A DNA stretch of 64,000 bases. Origin: Rhynchopus sp. YZ270_cl-10. Lineage: Eukaryota; Euglenozoa; Diplonemea; Diplonemida; Diplonemidae. The DNA lies in NCBI GenBank assembly GCA_964035575.1, contig OZ037882.1:1116001-1180000 (forward strand). The letters run 5' to 3'. The notes under the pieces were generated by a model. That model was not told the DNA's origin and ran no database searches. It was given only the letters and a program-made list of their open reading frames with translations. Position numbers and translations under genes: made by a program. Positions 1-11,353 of this stretch are shown piece by piece; within the stretch, counting starts at the first letter, position 1, and each line of letters starts with the position of its first letter.

Positions 1-206
1 AGCGCTTTGTGACTGTGATGGGGGATGTGGTGCGTCGGAGTTGGGCGCTGTGCGAGGAGGCTGTGCGTGACGGGGTTGTGTGTCTGTACGAGCCTCCTGA
101 AGGGACAACACTGCCGTCTGCACTTGACGACGTTCTTGTCCAGCACAAGGGGTCTGGCTACAGAGTCGTTGCGTCAGACAACCAAGAACGGGACAACGTT
201 TTGTAA
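1..206 (+). CDS. Class III nucleotidyl cyclase, C-terminal end (cut by window edge)
   Basis: Only the last 67 or so codons are inside the window. They match, almost base for base, the C-terminal end of the complete cyclases at 43905-46046 and 60142-62301, starting inside the segment that reads RFVTVMGDVVRRSW. This is the last part of the degenerate second cyclase domain of that family. The protein ends in DNQERDNVL, so the DNV-plus-hydrophobic tail seen in two other copies is kept. It shows that the cyclase array extends to the left of the window. Sequence after the stop differs from that after the other copies. Confidence 0.85.
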   Translation, partial: RFVTVMGDVVRRSWALCEEAVRDGVVCLYEPPEGTTLPSALDDVLVQHKGSGYRVVASDNQERDNVL

Positions 207-236
207 CGGGGTTTTCTTGCTGGTGGTTTCATAAGG

Positions 237-425
237 TTACAGGGACATGACGCGACGTGCTCGAGAGACGGTTGAATGTAGGAAAATTATGTCAATTATC
301 CACAAATCGACGATGGTGCCGTACAGAGTGTTATGCGACACCCTCAGAAGCAGATCCCCCACCACACCAAAATCAGCATCGTAGAACATGACCGTGAACG
401 TGAAAGTGTACCGGAAGGGCTAGAA
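237..425 (-). other. Conserved minus-strand coding fragment, possible terminal exon
   Basis: On the minus strand an open frame of about 60 codons contains DADFGVVGDLLLRVS and ends VMSL-stop at 237-239. A similar frame (DADLGVVGDLLLRVS, ending VMYL-stop) lies in the same place behind the cyclase at 43905-46046. In both, the reading frame is closed just upstream near an AG, as expected for a last exon behind a 3' splice site. No other exon could be assigned. The family is not recognised. It may be the tail of a neighbouring convergent gene duplicated together with the cyclase. Confidence 0.35.
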
Positions 426-496
426 GGGCGCGGCACACGCACGCTCGAAACAATTCTCCCGCTTGCCAGAGTATCATAATATCCTGCTGCCTGCGT

Positions 497-830
497 AGTC
501 GATGGTGAAAGGTTTCGAACACACGTGGCCTTGGTACGACCGCTCCTGGTGGCAGAGAGTCGCTGTCAATCCTTTACAGGTAATTGACAAGATGTTGCCG
601 ATGTACTTTTCTAGTACGGTGCAACACAGGTGTTGCCCACCACAGTGACGATGGCGACGGGGGTGGTCTTTTCCAAGCCTCCACGAACGTCGTCATGTGT
701 ATCACTGTAAGACCTCCTGCATCGCACAGCATGCTTTTTCTGATGAACAAAAAACAAAATAGCCAAACCCGTAAACCCGCAAACTTTGCCAATATTTCAA
801 AATTATCCTTTTCTTGTCCCCTTTTTTGAC
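497..830 (+). repeat. Dispersed intergenic repeat, copy alpha
   Basis: This stretch, from GTCGATGGTGAAAGG through CCAAGCCTCCACGAACG to CTTGTCCCCTTTTTTGA, recurs with substitutions and small gaps at 49270-49690. Its halves also recur on the two sides of the retroelement at 51858-51945 and 58341-58415. No frame is kept open between copies, so it looks like duplicated intergenic or UTR sequence travelling with the cyclase genes rather than a coding region. From 831 to 1273 I see nothing further. Confidence 0.6.
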
Positions 831-1273
831 ACTCCACGATTGGCACTATTATGGACCGAATTAAGAACCAAATGAGACTCCAAAATCTGAAACGCACCAT
901 ACTGTATACTCGGATACTAATTTGTCACGTGCGAAGTCACTAAGTCGATTGGTCATAAATAATGTTAGTCATTCCCACAGGATCTGTGTCACAGCAAAAG
1001 AAGATTTACTTGTAAGTCCATCCTTGAGTGATACTTTCTGTATTAGCACTGCAACCGATCCTCAGTAGGGACGGAAGCGGCCTAGGCCGTTCACACACGA
1101 AGCCTCCCCTGATATCAGCCGGTCCCAGGGAGAGAGTGTTCCTAGCTGTGCTCCGCAGAACCCCCTTGGTCTGCAGCGTGTTTTCTCAAGGCCAACATCC
1201 TGACCACCCTTTCCACTTCTCTCAGCACCAGCTCCCCGTCTGTGGTCCCAAAACATCTTTACTGGGGGGGAGC

Positions 1274-2191
1274 TAATACAAGTACCGGGTACTTGTATTA
1301 ACCGGGTAAAACTAATAGATCCGGGTTTTTCAAAAATAAAAAAGGTGATGGGGGTACTTGTATTAAAAACCTTTTCCCTGTACATTTTGTATGGGGGGAA
1401 AAATTTTTTTTTGTATGGGCCAACGCCTTAGCAAAAATCCGAAAAATCGAGAAAAGAGAAAAGAGAAAAGGTGTGAAGCAGGCTTCGTGCTAACTTTTGA
1501 AAAAACCCTGAAAAATCATGTTTCGGGCCCAAAAAAACGCACCTCAAATAGTTGCGACGGGTAATGTCTGGGGTGAAAAAACAGTGTTTTGTGGCATTTC
1601 CGAGACAATCCCGCGCTGTGGTGGGGCATATTCGGAAAAATAGACAAAATTTTAGTGACTTAAATTTTCACAAAATATGAACCCAGACTCCTAAACAAGG
1701 GGCATTTTCAGTCTGAAAACCCAAATTCAGATGACATTGTGGTATTTTTGACTGGGAACAGGTAGCGCCGCAGGTGCACGGTACCCAACTTTTTTCGTTT
1801 TTTCTTTTCTCTTTTATCTGCTTTCTTTTGATTGCGCGAGCTGATTGCTCTCCGCGGTGGGGTCACATGTGGGTACAAAAACACTCTAAAGTACCCTTAC
1901 TATGAAATATGAGATTCTCTGGTTTTGGTAAAGAAACCCCGGAAAAACGCACCACAAAAATATCCAAAAATCCCGGGCCAAGGGCCAACAATTAGCGCAA
2001 AGCCTGGCACCGAAATAGAAAAAAAAAAAATTCTCTATTTTTTTGTGGGTAAAAATTGCTGGGAAATTTTTTTTGGCACCACCTGCTAAGAAAAACGTAC
2101 ACAAAAGTGGGGGGTACTTGTATTAAAAATATAAATTAATTTAAATCGAAAAACCCGGGGGGTACTTGTATTTGCAGGGGTACTTGTATTA
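1274..2191. mobile_element. Non-autonomous TIR element, 918 bp (TAATACAAGTACC ends)
   Basis: The ends are TAATACAAGTACC at 1274-1286 and its exact complement GGTACTTGTATTA at 2179-2191, each followed inwards by a second partial copy of the motif. The interior is AT-rich with long homopolymer runs and no credible gene. The right end abuts the first base of the R1 element, with only CCCGGGGG between them. The same TACTTGTATTA motif forms the linker after R1, R2 and R3. No target-site duplication is clear. Confidence 0.5.
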
Positions 2192-2318
2192 CCCGGGGGT
2201 ACACGACGGACTAGTTATGACCATGACAGGTGATTTTACTAGTAAAATGACAGGTGAAAATTTTTGACAGGTGGTACCTGTCATTTTGACAGGTACCACC
2301 TGTCAAAATACAGGCACC

Positions 2319-2414
2319 AGGTACCCAGGTGCCCAGGTACCCAGGTACCCAGGTACCCAGGTACCCAGGTACCCAGGTACCCAGGTACCCAGGTACCCAG
2401 GTACCCAGGTACCC
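2319..2414. repeat. GGTACCCA minisatellite, short allele (R1)
   Basis: Tandem 8-bp units of CAGGTACC, about 12 repeats, just inside the left terminus of R1. The corresponding arrays in R2 and R3 have about 68 and 63 units. Every unit holds the palindrome GGTACC. Confidence 0.9.
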
Positions 2415-3315
2415 CCAATGACATAACGAAGTATCGCTTGAAAGTACCGTTCAATAACCTTTCTTGGGTGTGCATGAAGTAGCACACAAGGTATATCAAA
2501 CGGTAAATCAATCAGATAAACGTTACATCATCGGAAAATTGTTGGCACCGCCCCCCTGTCTTCGTATTTATTACGTCGACAGGCCAAACAGCGTTGGGCT
2601 CAGAAGAAGCAGTGCAAAACACTGGGGATCAACATGAGAACCAACTCCCAACAACACAGGCTACCAAAGTAGCAGGTGGGGTGTTGCGGGTGTTTGGGGT
2701 GAAAGAAAATCGATTTTGGTAAGTTCCAGCAGAAAATTCTTAAGTTTGCACTAGTCGAGAGAGGCTTACCCGCTGCAGTGAAGCAGTGCACCCATTTAAG
2801 GATGGAGAAGCGTGACACGCACATACAAGTATGTACGTTACTTCAACAAAGGCTGAATTCTGGTAATTCTAAGGGATGTGAATTCAGCCACCACGCAGGT
2901 AGTGTTTTACACCTCGTCCCGAATTTTTGTCCGAGAATACGATTACTAATTAGTTACTCCACTAAATAAATCGAGCAAAAATATGGTGAACTCAGCGGAG
3001 CCCGGTTTTAAAAGTGCCAAAAACGACCTTTTCGTTTTGACGCGTTGTGAGTTCCTCAAATGCAATTTTGAAGGGTAAAAAATTCGGGTTTTCTAAGCAC
3101 AAGCAGTGTTAAGTCAAAAAATTTCGCGAAAAAAAAATAGGTTTTTTTTGCGTTAAAAGCTCGGAACCCAGAAACGTCCATTGGCGAAGTTTTTTTCTGG
3201 TTTCGTTGCACCCTGTATTTTTACTAAAAAATCGAGACAAAGTGATTTTTACCTGGATTTTTGCCTGTATTTTACTAGGGATTTTCCCTTAGTAAAATAC
3301 AGGGGGATTATCTAA

Positions 3316-3533
3316 CACCTCGTCCCGAATTTTTGTCCGAGAATACGATTACTAATTAGTTACTCCACTAAATAAATCGAGCAAAAATATGGTGAACTCA
3401 GCGGAGCCCGGTTTTAAAAGTGCCAAAAACGACCTTTTCGTTTTGACGCGTTGTGAGTTCCTCAAATGCAATTTTGAAGGGTAAAAAATTCGGGTTTTCT
3501 AAGCACAAGCAGTGTTAAGTCAAAAAATTTCGC
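3316..3533 (+). repeat. Internal direct repeat of the element's left end
   Basis: This 218-bp stretch repeats 2910-3127 with essentially no change and is itself preceded by TAA. It suggests that a related element inserted into, or was duplicated within, the first. It is followed immediately by a G/C hairpin (GCTGGGGGG...CCCCCCAGC). Confidence 0.8.
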
Positions 3534-4010
3534 TGGGGGGCTCCGCCCCCCAGCGCCCCCAGACCCCCCTACCCAGACCCCCCTAAGGGCTGGGCTAAGC
3601 CTGCCCTTCGCCGCGAAGCGCCTGGGGTGGTGTTTGGTACACAGGATTGGCAGATATAATGCATGTCCAGCATTTGAGTGGACTTGCAGCCCCGAACTCG
3701 TGTGCTGTCAGAAGTATTTTTTGTGAGACTGCTATGGAGAACACGCTTGCAACAGTTTCATCAACCGCACACGCGAGGAGAAGTCCATGTGTTGCACATG
3801 TGTCCGGTCAAAGAGATCAGAAAGAGTGCACCAATATGTGAGACGTTCACACCGTTGAAACTCGTGAAAAACTTACCCACGCGTGAACATCAGCGGATCG
3901 AAATGAGTTTAATGTGGGGTCGTAGGCTCAAAAATTTGCATCTGTGGTTTAGTAAGTGAACGAGGCCCAGAGTATACGCCTAACGAGATCTTGGCTGATA
4001 TGTGAATCGC

Positions 4011-4445
4011 ACTGTACTGTACTGTACTGTACTGTACTGTACTGTACTGTACTGTACTGTACTGTACTGTACTGTACTGTACTGTACTGTACTGTACTGT
4101 ACTGTACTGTACTGTACTGTACTGTACTGTACTGTACTGTACTGTACTGTACTGTACTGTACTGTACTGTACTGTACTGTACTGTACTGTACTGTACTGT
4201 ACTGTACTGTACTGTACTGTACTGTACTGTACTGTACTGTACTGTACTGTACTGTACTGTACTGTACTGTACTGTACTGTACTGTACTGTACTGTACTGT
4301 ACTGTACTGTACTGTACTGTACTGTACTGTACTGTACTGTACTGTACTGTACTGTACTGTACTGTACTGTACTGTACTGTACTGTACTGTACTGTACTGT
4401 ACTGTACTGTACTGTACTGTACTGTACTGTACTGTACTGTACTGT
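4011..4445. repeat. (ACTGT)n satellite, 87 units
   Basis: A perfect 5-bp tandem array of 435 bp. All frames that cross it stay open, which produces spurious reading frames of 160-310 codons; none is a gene. Confidence 0.97.
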
Positions 4446-4590
4446 TTACTGTGTTTTGACCATCTGGGGGTACCAAATACACGTTTTTGTATAACCCCTC
4501 CCATCCTCCCGGAAAAAATCCCGAAAGACGCGTACCGTGCGCCCGCGGCGCCCACAAAGTGAGTTTTCCCCCTGTGTATACTGTGAAAAC

Positions 4591-4807
4591 TGTGTATACT
4601 GTGTATACTGTGTATACTGTGTATACTGTGTATACTGTGTATACTGTGTATACTGTGTATACTGTGTATACTGTGTATACTGTGTATACTGTGTATACTG
4701 TGTATACTGTGTATACTGTGTATACTGTGTATACTGTGTATACTGTGTATACTGTGTATACTGTGTATACTGTGTATACTGTGTATACTGTGTATACTGT
4801 GTATACT
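4591..4807. repeat. (TGTGTATAC)n satellite, about 24 units
   Basis: A 9-bp tandem array starting after a slightly irregular first unit. Because nine is a multiple of three, it reads as a three-residue repeat in every frame. It shares the core TACTG with the 5-bp and 7-bp arrays elsewhere in the window. Confidence 0.95.
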
Positions 4808-6474
4808 ACCTGTGTGTGACCATACCCCAGATGGTCTGAAGAGTGATATGAGCATATTCTCCAGGTACAATATATACCCGGAGAATCCATTGGAGCAAGA
4901 ATTTTGCACTTTTGAGCATCACATATTACATGTTGCCATTTTTGCGGTCATAATATTTTTTCAAATGGCAAAGGCAATTCCTTAAGGAATTACAGGGAAA
5001 ATCACCGTTTTGGGTCTCTCTCTCTATGGGTGATTGGGTTTTAGTCACTCAACGAATCTGGTCGATTTTTTTTGCGTGTTCATAGGTTTTACCAGAAAAA
5101 TCAATTAAAGCAAGAATTTTACGGTTTTGAATAGTTGTTCTTTATTTAAAAAAATACCCAGTTTGGACAAAAATTTGGGATTGAGTGTTAAGGTTCCTCG
5201 CTTTGTTCTGCACAGCGGCCTTATGATACAAAGGAGTTGCCCCCGCTCTCTTTCGCGCAAACTTAAGAAAATTCTGAAGTAACTACAACCTGGCGTGCGG
5301 GTACAGATGCATTGCTTTGTTCTTTCCTCAAAGTCATGTGTGATCTCTCGGGTCTGTACTAAAGTCAGTGTTTAGATAAGCATCCACTTGACTCGTTCTA
5401 ACAACCGTTGAAATCTAGAACAAAACAACACACTGCCCCTTCTCACACCAAGCCGCCATGCTTCAAGAGCATGCCCTGGGCAAAAATTACTGTGACAAAA
5501 ACTGGTTTCTGGGGGAACGCAATATTTTCTTGTGTCTAGTCCTCCGCAAGCAGAGGACAGACTTTCCGGATCCCGAAGTCGAATTTCTTGCACTAGCTAT
5601 GCTCCCTGGGTTAATGGCTATAGCAGTGACTGACAAGAGTTTCCCACCCCCAGATGAAGAAAGAACCGACGCAGAGTTGTGGCTTCTTCATAGTTTTTTC
5701 TGCATTTTATAAGTTCATCCTGTGAGGGAGGGTGTTTTTGGAGGTGTGATGGGAAGAGGAAAAGAAAAAGCAAGAAGAAGAGATATTACTTTTTTGGTGT
5801 CGCTACTAGTAAATGACAGGTGTAAAGTATGACAGGTGGAAACCTGCCATGTCACAGGAAATGCTGTGTGTGTGTGTGTAACAAAATGAACGACCTCACC
5901 GACCCGCATAAAATAAAACTTATAAGAACAAAACCCAAGAAACAAACAAAAAAAAAAAAAAAAAGAGAGAAAACAAACAAGAGCAAACACTCTCAAAAGA
6001 AATGCTCGAGACTCGTTCCTCTTTGCTTGTTGCTCAAAAGACTATTAACGGGGGGGGGGGGGGAAAGTAAAGATTGTTTGTTGTTCGCTTCCACACCACT
6101 TCTGCACTCAGATTCAAGTCTTTTGGCTGTCCTTACAAGCGCCTGCCAAAACGCTCGCCTCGTGGGTGTGGACTTTTTTCTTTTTCTTTTTCCCTTTTTT
6201 TTCTTCGACTTGATTTACGGTATGGTTGTGTTTGACTGAAGTACAGAAAGTGTCGTGGAGCACAGGGAAGAAAAGAGAGAGAGGGAAAACCGGGGAGCGG
6301 GAGAGGGGAAAACCCGCAAACCTTAGATTTAAATTAACTATGAGCAGATTTCATGTGCGAGTCTCTTGCTCTAGCATTTGAGAAACGTGTTGCGCACAAC
6401 GGGCAGGTTTTTTTATCCAAATTCTCAGCGTGCGCATGCAACAGGTGTTGGCTTCCTCAAACAAAACGGGCACT

Positions 6475-7758
6475 TCATGATAGGTGCACGATGTTTGCCA
6501 TCGTAATGGGCAAATAATCCAACTGAAGATTCGAATCCGGTGTTGCAGATAATGCAAGTATGGTCACCATTTTCATCATCTTTTTTTTTATCCTCGCACA
6601 CATTTTCGACATTTTCGTCATCACTGTTGACTCCAGGCTCCTCATTGCACACACAAATGAGTAAAGTTTCCCCAGCTTTATCTTTTTTATCCCATACGTA
6701 TTTTTGCCCCTCCGCCCCTTTGTTGCAAGTATGCCGCTGCAAGTATGCCGCTTCATACCCAGGTTTTTGACACGAGTTCTCAAACTAGTGAAGGCGTCTG
6801 TCCAGACAGCGTCTTTCTCGGTGATGCAGGTATGAAAATGAAAAGTGTTATAGTTATATAATACAGGCAATTTTTTTCTGTCGACTGGGCCAAGTTCAGG
6901 CAGGTCGCGTTTGCAATTTTGCTCAACCAAATGCTTCTTGCTCAGTTCAAATGCCAGCAAGTCACGTTCCATGGTCTGGACAGATGTACACACAGTCCAT
7001 CTCTTGCGTTCCCCATTGCACTGTTCGAAAGCCTCATCTGAGAGACATATCCGATGTGCATCCTCCACGTCAAACCAGTGCTCAAGGCTATGAGCGTATG
7101 ACGACCTGGTGACGCCTGCTTTGAAAAATTCAAGCAAAAATATGAGGGTATGGTATGAGAGGAGGGCGTAAAGGAAGTCCTTCTCGTAGGGGTTATCTGT
7201 GCCTTCGTGGTAGTGATACCTGACAGGTATGTCTTGGTACCGGAAAAAAATGAGCACCTGCATACAGCTGCACATTATTTCCCGCATGCCAACCGTTTCA
7301 CGTTCAAGCATGGTGAGGAGGGTACGTGATTGAGACCCCGTCATGTTCCCATCAGAAGAACCAGTGACTGTTTCTTGTGTGCTTCCTGCGTTGGGGATGG
7401 TCTTTATCATCAGGTTCACCATGCCTTTGCAATCGTGCAACGCAGGGGTTAAGGCATAGCACGGATGCTCAAATCGGTGCGAAATGTAACTGGTGAAGCC
7501 GAGCTCATCCATGCGCTGCAGGCTACACCTCTCACACCGATGAAGCTTCTTCAGTCTGTCATCGATATCAATGGGGCAGAAAGAGAAGGCTGTGTGCTTT
7601 CTGACTGCAAAGTTCCCCTTCACCGTGAACTCCCCACCAGCTATCCTCGTATTATCTGCTGACGCATACACGCCTCGAAGTGCATTCAGAAGTGCAACAG
7701 AAGTGGTCGTCAACGTGCTGAGGGTTAGATTCCTCCTGACTGTCGCGGACAAAACCAA
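6475..7758 (-). pseudogene. Gene A of R1, rearranged at both ends
   Basis: The central part matches codons from about 200 onward of the 608-aa protein encoded at 18077-19903. The N-terminal third, including the putative catalytic region, is missing. A deletion joins the gene to the antisense of its own inverted copy near 7575, so about the first 57 codons of the open frame are antisense sequence. Small length changes near 6450 and 6740 also move the reading frame and remove the last two zinc fingers. It is therefore very unlikely to give a working product. Confidence 0.75.
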
Positions 7759-8000
7759 AAGCGACTTTTACGAGTGGTGGTTGTTCTGCGGCCTCGTTGC
7801 TTTGAAGTCCATACAGTCGCGTGCGTGCTACGTTAAGAAGTTGCGCATCCCTTTCCTTCATTTCAGGTTTGGAGGTGATCATGCAGAGCTGCTGAGACTG
7901 TGTAAGGGTTTAGGAGGAAAACATCGAACTGCTTTCTGCCCCATTGACATCGATGACAGACTTAACTTCATGATAAAGACCATTCCCAACGTAGGAAATT
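7576..8000 (+). pseudogene. Inverted decayed copy of gene A (R1)
   Basis: Plus-strand remnant of the gene A palindrome arm, matching the region that encodes the FGGDH motif. It begins directly at the deletion junction and ends near the words IKTIPNVGNF, after which a poly-A/T stretch follows. 8001-8766 has no gene that I can support. Confidence 0.65.
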
Positions 8001-9795
8001 TTCGCGCGGAGCGCAAAAAAAAAAAAAATTTTTCTTTGGAGAAGGCTCGGTTTTCCATTATTGTTACAAAGTGTAGTGATTTAGGATCTTTTTTTTCAGG
8101 AAAATTCAAAGGATAAACCACTTTTCCGGTGACCCCCCTCCCCCTCCTATACCAAAAAAAGTTTTCCTCCCCGGATTTCGATCGGACCCCCCTCCCCCCC
8201 TTTTATTGTTATTTTGTAACAATAAATGGAAAAACGAGCCTTCCCTTGCCCTCGGTAACCCCGTAAGCCAAAACCCCGAAACCTGGAAAAAGGCCTGGAA
8301 CGGATAAAAAGATTCAAAAATGACGAAGCAATACAATGAAGAGCCTAGAGTCAACAGTGATGACGACGAAAGTATGCGACGCTGAGAGCAAGAATAATAA
8401 AAAGAAGAGACTCTCGCATGAAATCTGACAAGTTTAATACAAACAGCGTGTAAAAAAAAAGAGGGGTGGGACTCTATTTTTTTTCTTGGGTGAACAATTG
8501 GAGGAAGAATTGCGAGGCAATAATATGCAACTTTTATAAAGTAACGCTACAAGTATGTCTGGTTTTTGTGCGCACCCCAATAATGAAGTGTAACAAAATA
8601 AATTTTTTTTTTGTAGTTTCGACAATCACCTGTCCGAGAACGGGTTCTGTACACAATGTTTTATATATATATTTTTTTTGTAGCTACCTGCAAAAAAAAA
8701 AAAGAAGATGAACCTGAGCCTCTCGGGCTTAACCACCTCGAAATAAAGTGTAAAATGGTGTAAAAACAGGGGAGTTTAAAATATCGGTTTACCGGTTTCA
8801 AAAACCGAAAAATTCGGTTTGAGGATTTTGAAAAAAAAAAAAAAAAAGCTATGGAAAATCTGGATTTTTGAAAAAAAAAATTTTTTCCTCGTAACAGGGT
8901 TTCTGGCCAGAAAAATCCTGTTTTTGCAGATAATGTGACCCCACCATTTGACGGACGGAGCTCGGAGAAGCCAAACATGAGTGAGAGAGGAAGGGGAAGT
9001 GAGGCCCTGGGATAACCCCATCCCTCAAAAATTCCTTAACACTCTGTGTTAAGGTTTTTAAGGCTGCTTTTGCTACGCACCCTGTACCTACACCCCCATA
9101 CGGGGTCCACCAAAAATCGACATTTCACGCAGAGGCACCAAAGTGTAAGATTTTTTCGGCGTTGGAAAGATTTGGGCCAAAAAAATGAGGTATTTAGAAT
9201 ACAGTTTTCTGAGAGATTTGTTTTTAATTCCTATTTTCGTGTCGCGAGTTTACGTGGGAAACGCTTTAGAAACGTGCGTTCCTTAAGGCAAAACGGGCGT
9301 TTTTCACCGAAAACCACGAGTTTCAGCCCAAAACCCGGTTTTTTGGGCCCAGACCCGTGTATGTGGCGCCGGAAACGCACTTGCGGGGTACCGAAGGTGG
9401 GCTGCGGTTTGTAACCACTCGTTGCGTTGCTTGGGTTCCGTTCGATGCATTCAGATCGGTTGCGTTGTGTTGGATGCGTTCGTTGCGTTCTGTTCGTGGG
9501 TGCCTGTTCGTTTCTGTTCAGATCTTTGCGTACATCAACCACCATCAAGAGGGAGCGTTAATGATCAGCAAAACTAAATTCTTGCTATTTACAACCCGCC
9601 TCAAAAATTCACTTTTTGTAAGAAAAATTTTTAAAAAAGGAACAGAAATCGAAAAAAGTTGTTAAGGGATGAAGGGTGGGGGGTGGGGCCCGTGAGGGGG
9701 CGAGAAAGCTCGGAATTCGCTTTTTTTTTGCCCAAACCGATTTTTTACCTCAAACCGAGTTTTTTGAAAAAAATCCAAACTTTTAAACTCCCCTG

Positions 9796-11344
9796 CAGGG
9801 GTCCTAAGAGTGGTAACTTTTACCACTTCCGAAGTGACCTTTTTTATTTTTTTGAAATTCGAAGGTCACTTCGAAGTGACCTTCGAAAAGTGCCCTAAAA
9901 AGTGACCTTTTTTTTTATTTTTTGAAATCCGGTGTCACGAAGTGACCTCGGATACTTAACATACACCGGGAGCACGTTGGAGGGTCTGGGATTTTTTTTC
10001 TTTTTTGTCAAGATCAGTGGTCTGCAGGGCGCAGGTTGCTACCATGTACAATTTTAAGCGATTTTTTTTTTTTTGAAATGTTGCGTACCGTGGCTTCGCC
10101 AGAAACTTTCGTTTCAGCAAAATACGTAAGTAATTTACGGAAACTTACGATAATTACCAACGATAGTGCCATTTTATGGCAACATTTTTTAGAAATGTTG
10201 CGTACCGTGGCTTCGCCAGGAACCAAAACGGTGACACAGACCGCTGCGAAAATTGCCTCACAAGAAAAAAATGTATCTAGTATATGTGGTGTCCCGCGAC
10301 CAGCCCACAATCGCCCCCCTAGAGCCCACCTGGGCCCACCTGTGCCCACCTGAACCCAATTTCACCCGATTTCGCCCGATTTCACCCGATTTCGCCCGGA
10401 TTTCAAAAATTCCTTTTTTTGGGTTGGCGGTGGGGAGCTTGGGCGGGGTTTGACCAAAACCAAGAACTTGGCCATTTCGGCAAAGTGACCCCACCACAGC
10501 GCGGACGGATTCCGGAAACGCCAATCGCGGCATGTTTTGGAGCCCACTTTTTTTCAGGGAAAATATTTGCTTCCAGATGTCGGAATTTTCCGGAAAATTT
10601 CCAGAATTAGGAAACAGCCTGGAAGAGCGGTACTGTGTACTGTGTACTGTGTACTGTGTACTGTGTACTGTGTACTGTGTACTGTGTACTGTGTACTGTG
10701 TACTGTGTACTGTGTACTGTGTACTGTGTACTGTGTACTGTGTACTGTGTACTGTGTACTGTGTACTGTGTACTGTGTACTGTGTACTGTGTACTGTGTA
10801 CTGTGTACTGTGTACTGTGTACTGTGTACTGTGTACTGTGTACTGTGTACTGTGTACTGTGTACTGTGTACTGTGTACTGTGTACTGTGTACTGTGTACT
10901 GTGTACTGTGTACTGTGTACTGTGTACTGTGTACTGTGTACTGTGTACTGTGTACTGTGTACTGTGAGTCACCTAAAGGGGTTCTGCTCAACGAAAGTGG
11001 CCGATTTTTTTTTTAGTTCACCCAGACCCAGCCCGGAAATCTCGAAAAGCGCGGTTTCTGGGTGTTTTACTGGGCCAAACCCTCACAGAAGCCAAAAACC
11101 CCTGTTTTTGCCCGATTTCGCCCGATTTCACCGGGGTTGGGGACACCCCATAGTACCCTGTCCCTATGATACGGCGATCCAACGTCCAGTGTATGTCCGA
11201 GGATTTGCACCTTTTCAACTTCACTTGTGTTGTTGCCATACCGCCTCTGAGGGGGGAAAGTTTTTTTTTTTCCTCCCCAAAAAACGAGAAGTGACCTTGA
11301 AGTTACCATTTTAATTTTTTTTGAGAACAGCGTTAGGACCCCTG
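9796..11344. mobile_element. Nested hAT-like element b (R1)
   Basis: Ends are CAGGGGTCCTAA and TTAGGACCCCTG. The 8-bp target duplication CTCCCCTG at 9788-9795 and 11345-11352 is perfect and is the terminal octamer of element a. GAAGTGACC-type repeats near both ends could be transposase-binding sites. The interior holds a 7-bp satellite and two direct copies of GTTGCGTACCGTGGCTTCGC around 10079 and 10197. There is no gene. Confidence 0.85.
10631..10966. repeat. (TACTGTG)n satellite, 48 units (R1)
   Basis: A perfect 7-bp array of 336 bp inside element b. The copy in R3 has 43 units, so the array changed length after R1 and R3 separated. Confidence 0.97.
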
Positions 11345-11353
11345 CTCCCCTGG

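Larger units (their letters stand above)
2910..5187. mobile_element. Non-autonomous TIR element in R1 with TTA target duplication
   Basis: The left end reads CACCTCGTCCCGAATTTTTG and the complement of the right end reads CACTCAATCCCAAATTTTTG, giving a roughly 26-bp imperfect TIR. TTA flanks both sides (2907-2909 and 5188-5190). R2 (around 16931) and R3 (around 25694) have the uninterrupted site GTGTTTTAAGG with a single TTA, so both boundaries are proven by comparison. A 3-bp TTA target fits the PIF/Harbinger group, but no transposase is present. The interior contains a 218-bp repeat of its own left end and two satellite arrays. The remainder (3534-4010, 4808-5187) shows no gene. Confidence 0.8.

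Noticed and set aside
3949-4909. Long open frames of YTV, STVQY or LYCTV repeats
   Set aside because: They arise because 5-bp and 9-bp satellites contain no stop in any frame. All frames on both strands stay open, so this is not evidence of translation.
6520-6545. GATTCGAATCCGG resembling a tRNA T-loop, repeated in R2 and R3
   Set aside because: It lies inside gene A (antisense of GFESSVG). No acceptor stem or A box is found around it.
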